Shown here piece after piece: positions 58,434 through 64,000 of a stretch of 64,000 nucleotides of DNA. The stretch is taken from NCBI GenBank assembly GCA_035578175.1, contig JAQMRL010000006.1, positions 68,950,001-69,014,000 of the forward strand, read 5' to 3'. The first letter of the stretch is position 1. The number at the start of each line of letters is the position of its first letter. The notes beneath the pieces are model-generated. The model did not search any database, was not told where the DNA came from, and saw only the letters and a program-made list of their open reading frames with translations. The position numbers were made by a program, and so were the translations under genes. The DNA comes from Catonia carolina (Eukaryota; Arthropoda; Insecta; Hemiptera; Achilidae).

Positions 58434-58940
58434 TGTGACACTTATCGCTAAGATCCGTTTTGGGATCTGAGTAAATTAAATAATTAACTCACTATAGTTA
58501 AAAATTACAAACAAATATTTATTAAGTACTATACATTTTACAATTAAATTACTTATAATAAATAACCAACTAATTACAATAAATTGAGAACATGAACTTA
58601 AGCAATACAAGATTATTTTTTACTTACTTAAACTAAGTCCTACTTACAAAGTTTACAACAATTATACGTGTTTACAATTTACGCTGGATCCCTTCGCACG
58701 CACACACTTGTACGCAGTATAACTCACTAACTGACAGATCAAAACTCATCGATGGGAAATCAAAGAATAACTCACTAACTAGACTGGCTGTATTTATATA
58801 AGTAAGCTATGGAAATTTCAAGAAGGACAGAGATTTTTGATGTAATAATAAAACTACCAGTTTTTATAAAATGTAAACAACTCATTATGACTGAATAAAA
58901 TGTTTACAAACAGAGCCAATTATCTAAATAGATTCCTGAC
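58434..58940 (+). repeat. Possible solo LTR
   Basis: Starts TGTGACACTTATCGC and ends TTCCTGACA (TG...CA). It has a TATA-like TATTTATATAAG near 58793 and sits as an insertion in Sine-C. No clear TSD, so this is tentative. Confidence 0.3.
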
Positions 58941-58975
58941 ACCTTTGGGTAGCTGCACAGCAGTAGGCTGAACTA

Positions 58976-59906
58976 CAAGGTGTGGCTATTAAATAACGAG
59001 ACTGACGTTGTAAAAAATTTTATTTTTATTTTATACATAATCACTTATTGTTACCTTCAATATACACTCATTTTCTATCCATACAACACTCCATGCAAAT
59101 TTTCCTTTGTTGGAAACAGTGCTGGGAGTCATCTTCTGTTAGCTCCTTCAGGACACGTGCCACTTTCTCTTTTACAGCTTCCACAGACTCAAATCTTGTC
59201 CCTTTTAATGCAGATTTCACCTTAGGGAACAGGTAGAAGATAATAACATGTAATGAAATGTGGTTTTTTACTTACGATCCGGAAACGAAGTGCCAATCCA
59301 TGCCCTGGAAGAGTCGAACTTCATCGAGAGCCAAAAAAGCTCGAATGAGCAAATCAAAATTTAAAGCAATGATGATTGTATTTTTTATATCCATGGGATT
59401 GTGTACCTTCACTGGGTTCCTGAAGGTCAAACAATTTAATCAATATTACTTCCTTGAGGTACTTTCTAAACTATGTCAAAGAGTAAGGAAAGATGCCCCG
59501 AATTGTGGAAGGACAAATCATGAGTTCTCCACCAAGACAATGCGCCAGCTCATTCCGCAATATCTGTTAAGAGGTTCCTAGCCAAGTACAACATCTCAGT
59601 GTTAGAACATCCACCTTATTCACCAGATCTTGCACCATGTGACTTCTACCTGTTCTCTAAGGTGAAATCTGCATTAAAAGGGACAAGATTTGAGTCTGTG
59701 GAAACTGTAAAAGAGAAAGCGGCATGTGTCCTGAAGGAGCTGACAGAAGATGACTTCCAGCACTGTTTCCAACAATAGAAAATTCGCATGGAGCATTGTA
59801 GGGATAGAGAAGGAGTGTATATTGAAGGTGACAACAAGGGATTATGTATAAAATTAAAATAAATTTTTTTACAATGTCAGTCTCGTTATTTAATAGCCAT
59901 ATACAA
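58976..59906. mobile_element. Foldback mariner element 2
   Basis: Ends with TGGCTATTAAATAACGAGAC, bordered by TA (58974-58975, 59907-59908). The arms 58976-59239 and 59643-59906 are 264-bp inverted repeats that both contain the transposase C-terminal coding end. The single-copy centre is 59240-59642. Confidence 0.9.
59240..59778 (+). pseudogene. Mariner transposase, C-terminal two thirds
   Basis: The plus-strand frame starts in ...TYDPETKCQSMPWK..., passes KKARMSKSKFKAMMIVFF (around the first catalytic aspartate) and LEVLSKLCQRVRK. After a frameshift near 59520 it continues as LHQDNAPAHSA, LEHPPYSPDLAPCDFYLF (the D34D third aspartate) and stops at 59776-59778. The N-terminal helix-turn-helix half is absent because the left arm is an inverted copy of the 3' end. 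The phrase after MIVFF has I in place of the usual D. This is a dead element of a mariner family different from the one at 38967. Confidence 0.88.
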
Positions 59907-60179
59907 TACATAACCATTTGTGCATTATATTTCTATTTCTTAGACACCCTATAATATTTACAAAACAAAATTGTGAAACAATATTATTTACATTAACCTT
60001 TTAAATATTGGTCATCGAAAATTCTCAAACACTTTATTTTTAGATATTGTCACAATATTTTTCCACTCAGTGAGGAAGGCTGGTAAACCACCTCACTCTT
60101 CATTAAACTTAGTAAAGCCTCTAGAGGTTCAAACTGGCCTTTCGGCTGATGACCTAAATAACAAAATTCAATGCAACAC

Positions 60180-60432
60180 TAATTACTTTTTTTTCGATTA
60201 GCCCATTCCAGAAGGCACGCTTGATCAACTTCCTAGCCCATGCCTCTTTCATCTTTCTAAAGTGGTGCTATTTGTCCTCTTGAGTCCATTCTCCCTCTTT
60301 CACAAGTGAATTTTCCTCTTCTGAAACTCCAATTTCTGTATTATTTCTCTATATATTGCACTTTTATTTCTGGTTTCTGAGTCTATTGAGCTGTGTTAGA
60401 AATAATTATAATTTTGTAAATTTAATGTTTTA
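60180..60432. other. Interval upstream of the LTR, unassigned
   Basis: On the minus strand about 60200-60345 can be read as EIGVSEEENSLVKEGEWTQE..., then a stop, then HHFRKMKEAWARKLIKRAFW. This might be an old coding relic. I cannot assign it. Confidence 0.3.
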
Positions 60433-60669
60433 TGTTGGTAGTATGTGGGGTTGTTATTTTGGCGGCAACAGCGTGAAGGGGAGTGCGCTCGTGTTTGCGA
60501 AAGGTTATGGTGTGTGTGTATGCGGTGTTATGTATATTAAGGATTATTAATAAATTTAGTGAATATATATGCGAGTGTTTCATTGCTTTGAACTCCGACA
60601 TCCTTGGCAAGTATTCAATTGTTTGTGTTTGCGTATGTATTGTGGTGTATTAAGAAAACACCCCTTACA
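60433..60669 (+). mobile_element. 5' LTR of a Ty3/Gypsy-like retrotransposon
   Basis: TGTTGGTAG ... CCCCTTACA gives the TG...CA signature over 237 bp. It is followed at once by a primer-binding-like ATTATCAGAAGCGGGATT and by a gag ORF 150 bases downstream. A TATA-like GAATATATATG lies at about 60562-60572 and AATAAA at 60549-60554. The exact start is uncertain because the inverted copy at the window end also matches the five bases before TGTTGG. Confidence 0.65.
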
Positions 60670-60670
60670 A

Positions 60671-60688
60671 ATTATCAGAAGCGGGATT
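60671..60688 (+). promoter_or_regulatory. Putative tRNA primer-binding site
   Basis: TTATCAGAAGCGGGATT directly after the LTR resembles the tRNA-Leu-type binding sites of some retrotransposons (TGTCAGAAGTGGGAT, from memory). It would prime minus-strand DNA synthesis. Confidence 0.4.
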
Positions 60689-60822
60689 GTGTTGGACGCC
60701 ATTTTGTTTTAATTAACGTTTATGTGTGTAAACATTTCTTTAATTTCGTTGTGTTTAGTTTTATTGTCGCGTTTACAGTTTAATTTCGTCGTGTGTAGTT
60801 TAATTGAGTTTATTGTTTATAA

Positions 60823-62166
60823 ATGGAGGGCATAAACGAAAGTTTGAACGACTCGGACAGTGTTCCATTCACGGGTTTTGGAACGCAACAGGATTCAGTG
60901 TTAGAAAGACTTATTTTGCAATTGAGCAATGTTGTGCAAAATCAGCAACTGCAGTTAAGTGAATTGCAAAGTCATCGAAATGCAGCACCTGCTTCTACAC
61001 AGTTTAACGTAATGCCGGATTTGCTGCGAAATCTTAAAGATTTTCGTGGAACAGAGTCGTCGCAGGAAGCAAAGGCGTGGCTTCGTTCCTTGAGGAGTGC
61101 TGCAACGATTCATCAGTGGACCGATGCGGTGAAGTTAGAGGCTGCACGAACGAGGCTAAGGGACGCAGCTGAAAACTGGTATTCCGACTGCCAAGACGAG
61201 ATTACCACATGGGCTGAATTCGAGGAAGAATTCACGGCAGCTTTCGTTGGCAAGGAAAGCTTGACAGAAAAATGGACTGCCATGCATTCAAGGCTTCAGC
61301 AACGAGGTGAGGATGTAAGCATTTATTTTTATGATAAGCTGAGGTTGTGCTCCGCATTGGAAATGGACTTTGCCGAAACAAAAAGGCAAATTATTGAGGG
61401 GCTCTGGTCCAGAGATCTGAGCAATCATCTCTTGGGTACCAAGCATGGTAATAAGTATACATTGTTAAGTGACATAAAGGACTACCTTGCTATGGTAAAA
61501 GCTAGGTCAGCGAGAGCAAGGGAACGTTCCCCACCTAGCAAATTAAAGGTTGTTGTACAGAACAGCAATGTAGTCTCATCGCAGAAACTACATGTAGGAA
61601 CAAAACCTTCTACAGCTAGCACCTCAAGGGAAGTGCAAAGGAATGACCCTAGGTGCTATAATTGTCACAAGTTTGGTCACATTTCAAGGGATTGTCCTGA
61701 ACCAAAGAAGCCATTGAAGTGTTCTGTTTGTAAGGAAGAGGGTCATACTCCTAAAAACTGTCAGGTTAGAACACAAGCATTGGTAGCTTCAGATCGGCTT
61801 CAAACTTCAAAGGAAAATCCATTCGACAAGGCTGTTAAGGTCAATAATGTAAACATGCGAGGAATGATTGATTCTGGTGTGAGGAACTGTTTAATAAGTG
61901 CGTCTGCAGCTGTGAGAAGTGGATTAAAAATTATACCTAAATCGTCACCGCTCTATGGTGTTGGGGATATCACCTCACCCTCTACACACACTTTGGGTGA
62001 AGCACTTGCAACAGTTACAGTTGATGGTGTAGAAGTGCCTGATGTCCAAGTATCGGTACTGCCTGATAAGGCTATACCAGTAGACATTTTAGTTGGTAGA
62101 GTATGGTTGCATGATCCCAGGGTAAATTATTATAGAAATGGCTGCGTTGAGTTGTTGGAGGCTTAG
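60823..62166 (+). CDS. gag: Retrotransposon Gag with protease-like C-terminus
   Basis: An intact 447-residue ORF. Residues about 75-200 match a retrotransposon gag fold (FRGTE...AWLRSL...WTDAVKLEAAR...AENWY...TWAEFEEEF...). Two CCHC zinc knuckles follow: CYNCHKFGHISRDC at about 278-291 and CSVCKEEGHTPKNC at about 300-313, which bind nucleic acid. The C-terminal 110 residues are retropepsin-like, with IDSG at about 349-352 and VDILVGRVWL near the end. The element is Ty3/Gypsy-type. In such elements pol (reverse transcriptase, RNase H, integrase) should follow, but after the stop there are only about 90 bases before the ZAD gene's first codon, so pol and the 3' LTR are missing. Gag would assemble into cytoplasmic particles. 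Its intactness suggests a recent insertion, or domestication, which cannot be told apart here. Confidence 0.88.
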   Translation: MEGINESLNDSDSVPFTGFGTQQDSVLERLILQLSNVVQNQQLQLSELQSHRNAAPASTQFNVMPDLLRNLKDFRGTESSQEAKAWLRSLRSAATIHQWTDAVKLEAARTRLRDAAENWYSDCQDEITTWAEFEEEFTAAFVGKESLTEKWTAMHSRLQQRGEDVSIYFYDKLRLCSALEMDFAETKRQIIEGLWSRDLSNHLLGTKHGNKYTLLSDIKDYLAMVKARSARARERSPPSKLKVVVQNSNVVSSQKLHVGTKPSTASTSREVQRNDPRCYNCHKFGHISRDCPEPKKPLKCSVCKEEGHTPKNCQVRTQALVASDRLQTSKENPFDKAVKVNNVNMRGMIDSGVRNCLISASAAVRSGLKIIPKSSPLYGVGDITSPSTHTLGEALATVTVDGVEVPDVQVSVLPDKAIPVDILVGRVWLHDPRVNYYRNGCVELLEA

Positions 62167-62234
62167 TGTCGCTGTTAAGTATTTCAGTTATTGTAATTAT
62201 AAATGGTGTTTATGAACTTTTATTTTAATTGTAG
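62167..62234 (+). other. Gag-ZAD junction and splice acceptor
   Basis: Somewhere here retroelement sequence changes to host intron. It ends with TTTTATTTTAATTGTAG, a good 3' splice site immediately before the ZAD gene's 5' untranslated bases. Confidence 0.5.
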
Positions 62235-62254
62235 AACTAACAAATTTAATTACA

Positions 62255-63806
62255 ATGTTGGGGAACGATAAGTTATGTAGACTATGTTTAATTGAAGTGA
62301 CAAATGTCGTTCCTATATTTTCTACCAAAAATGTTGCCGAAACGAGTTCGTTACAAATGAAGATTATGGAGCTGGCAAACGTTCAGGTATATGCTGGAGA
62401 TGGTTTGCCGAGTCATGTATGTTTCAATTGTAGCAAATTATTAGATTCCTATCACGCTTTTAAAATACAAATAGAAAAATCGGATGTTATTCTTAGGCAT
62501 CAACTTTCAAGTAATCAGACTGATCCGTTATCGGATGAAAATAAACAAGATATAGGTACTGGTACTGCTGCTCCGACGGCTGCCGAAGGTGCAGTAGTGA
62601 AGGCAGAAGCGTTATATATTAAGGATGAACAAATTGACGAAGATCATGTAGAAAGTGTTATACAGCCATCAGAACGGCTTAATTCAAGGTCACCGTCGCC
62701 CGCTCTGCCATCTCCAGAGCCACCTGATGATGATGATGATGTGGACATGGGTGGAAATGATGATGATGACGATGACGAAGATGATGTTATGGATCATGAC
62801 GAAGATTGCGATCCGTTAGCTGGCGATAATAGTGATCAATCGAATTTACCTAGTACTGTTGTTGAACCGATTAAAGTATCGGAAAAATTAAAACCGATCG
62901 CTCCAGCGCTACCGAAAGTAGATACGACGACAGTTCCAAACGCGACGGCTGCGCCGTTATTGTTGCTTATAACCAAACCGCAAAACTCTACCATTACGTC
63001 TGCTATAACTGCACCGACTTTTGTCACTGTTCCTGCCGGCACGAATTTTGTAGCCATACCAAGTAGTGCCACGACGACGACTGCTACTGCGACTTCTTCA
63101 ACTTCTACGATTAGTTCTACTGTTGTTAGTAATATTAAAAAGGATCCATTGATTGATGCACAACCTGGACCTAGCACAAGCAATGCTAGTTTAGGAGAAA
63201 CTTCTACGTCGGGCGAACAAGAGGTGACTGAAGAATTAAAGAAGTCAAATGATGGAAGTCTCTTAAACAATTCAACAATTGATGACAACAACGTATCAAC
63301 AATTAATATTAAAAATAAAAAACGAACTTGTGAAGTATGCGGGATGATATTAGAGAATTTTAAATTATATAGAAAACATAAAGCTAGCCATGTCAATAAA
63401 ACTTGTAATATATGTGGAAAAACTTTTCAGAAGTTAAATCGTCTTGAACGTCACAAACGAAATGCTCATTTGATTAATCCGGATTATCAAAGTTGCGAAA
63501 TCTGTGGTAAATTATTCAAAAGTTTTCAACATCTTAGAGCTCATAAAAGGATTGTACATATCGAACGTGATAAGACATTCAGTTGTGACGTATGTAAAAA
63601 AATGTTTTTTACTAAAGCACATATGAAAAACCATAAAAGTTTCGTTCATTCAGATGGTTGCAATATCGTTTGTCATTTATGCGGTAAAACATTTAAACAC
63701 GCTTCTTCTTTAAGAATTCACATGTCAAAAAATCATCGAGATGTTACTGAAACCATTTGTGAAGTATGCGGTAAGAGTTTTAAGAATATAGATTTACATA
63801 TAAAAA
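62255..63806 (+). CDS. ZAD-C2H2 zinc-finger transcription factor (truncated)
   Basis: The start ATG at 62255 opens MLGNDKLCRLCLIEV. Residues 8-80 form a ZAD dimerisation domain (C8, C11, C56, C59 zinc ligands; LPSHVCFNC). A linker follows with SPSP and an acidic D/E run (about 158-186) and an S/T/A-rich region (about 225-320). Then come C2H2 fingers at about 359-379, 384-405, 414-435, 444-465 and 473-494. A sixth, CEVCGKSFKNIDLHIKTI, loses its last histidine where retroelement sequence begins. ZAD proteins are nuclear, dimeric DNA-binding factors in insects. The frame stays open through the inverted LTR to the window edge (582 codons), so any product would carry a foreign tail. A splice acceptor just upstream fits a 5' untranslated first exon. 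Confidence 0.92.
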
Positions 63807-64000
63807 CAATTGAATACTTGCCAAGGATGTCGGAGTTCAAAGCAATGAAACACTCGCATATATATTCACTAAATTTATTAATAATCCTTAATATACATAA
63901 CACCGCATACACACACACCATAACCTTTCGCAAACACGAGCGCACTCCCCTTCACGCTGTTGCCGCCAAAATAACAACCCCACATACTACCAACATAAAA
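63804..64000 (-). mobile_element. Inverted copy of the LTR region
   Basis: All 197 bases are the exact reverse complement of 60428-60624. It lacks the last 45 bases of the LTR and includes 5 bases outside the LTR's TG start, so it is not a normal integration end. It joins the zinc-finger gene at a shared AAACAATT. Confidence 0.95.

Larger units (their letters stand above)
58158..60172 (+). mobile_element. Sine-C copy split by about 1.6 kb
   Basis: Sine-C runs 58158-58433 and resumes at about 60056-60172 (CCACTCAGTGAGGAAGG ... GACCTAAATAACAAAA). The intervening DNA holds an LTR-like segment, foldback mariner 2 and a short LINE-tail-like piece (about 60012-60055). Confidence 0.7.

Noticed and set aside
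60200..60345. Minus-strand coding-like stretch before the LTR
   Set aside because: It has an internal stop and no recognised family; recorded only as an unassigned interval.
60356..60610. Small ORFs on both strands across the LTR
   Set aside because: They cross the LTR boundary and have no homology; the minus one is the same sequence that tails the zinc-finger frame at the window end.
62836..63396. 186-codon minus-strand ORF
   Set aside because: It is antisense to the linker of the ZAD zinc-finger gene, low in complexity (V/A/G runs) and matches no family; a shadow of the S/T/A-rich coding strand.

Overview
The window looks like repeat-dominated insect nuclear DNA. It is AT-rich and intron-like, nearly all recognisable content is eukaryotic transposable elements, and the only convincing host protein gene is a ZAD-C2H2 zinc-finger gene, a class greatly expanded in insects. 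The species cannot be named from sequence alone; a hemipteran is only a guess. There is no sign of bacterial or organellar DNA. Host features I can support are one tRNA-His(GUG) gene (49777-49848), one candidate 104-bp exon of a secreted protein (57994-58097) and the 5' part of the ZAD zinc-finger gene (from 62235, running to the window end).

Repeat families used below (names are local). Rep-A: about 940-1030 bp, starts TCTGGTGTGAAACACTCAC, ends with a hairpin followed by GGCAAGAGAAAGTAA, carries a (CA)n tract, and has about 16 young or decayed copies; its structure resembles Helentron-associated (HINE/DINE-like) non-autonomous Helitrons. Sine-C: about 394 bp, about 20 copies, 10-14 bp target-site duplications (TSDs) and an (AAC)n tail. 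Sine-E, Sine-F and Sine-G: tRNA-headed SINEs with pol III box-like motifs. Mite-D: about 345 bp, TA TSD, three copies. Mite-B: near-perfect palindromes of about 0.9-1.0 kb. There are also mariner, hAT, piggyBac-like and pogo-like elements and broken non-LTR retrotransposon (LINE) reverse transcriptase pieces.

Layout: 1-5.9 kb, hAT remnants, one hAT with 8-bp TSD, Rep-A, Sine-F, Mite-D and a LINE relic. 5.9-9.4 kb, a mariner end split by head-to-tail Rep-A copies. 9.4-19.2 kb, heavily nested Sine-C copies. 19-27 kb, Mite-B, Sine-C, Mite-D, Sine-E and a LINE 3' end with poly(A). 27-35 kb, old Rep-A with nested SINEs and a hAT with a transposase tail. 35-45 kb, Sine-C and Sine-E, a foldback mariner, and a LINE interrupted by a piggyBac-like and a hAT element. 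45-49 kb, a five-layer nest built on one old Rep-A copy. 49-58 kb, tRNA-His, more Rep-A, hAT and pogo-like elements, and the candidate exon. 58-64 kb, a second foldback mariner, then an LTR, a gag-protease ORF, the ZAD zinc-finger gene and an inverted copy of the LTR that cuts the sixth zinc finger.

I found no operon-like or defence-system-like set of genes. The most notable structures are: two unrelated mariner elements that both have a 3'-end foldback architecture; five hAT insertions at the same 8-bp palindrome inside Sine-C; and an LTR/gag/ZAD-zinc-finger/inverted-LTR arrangement at the end of the window.
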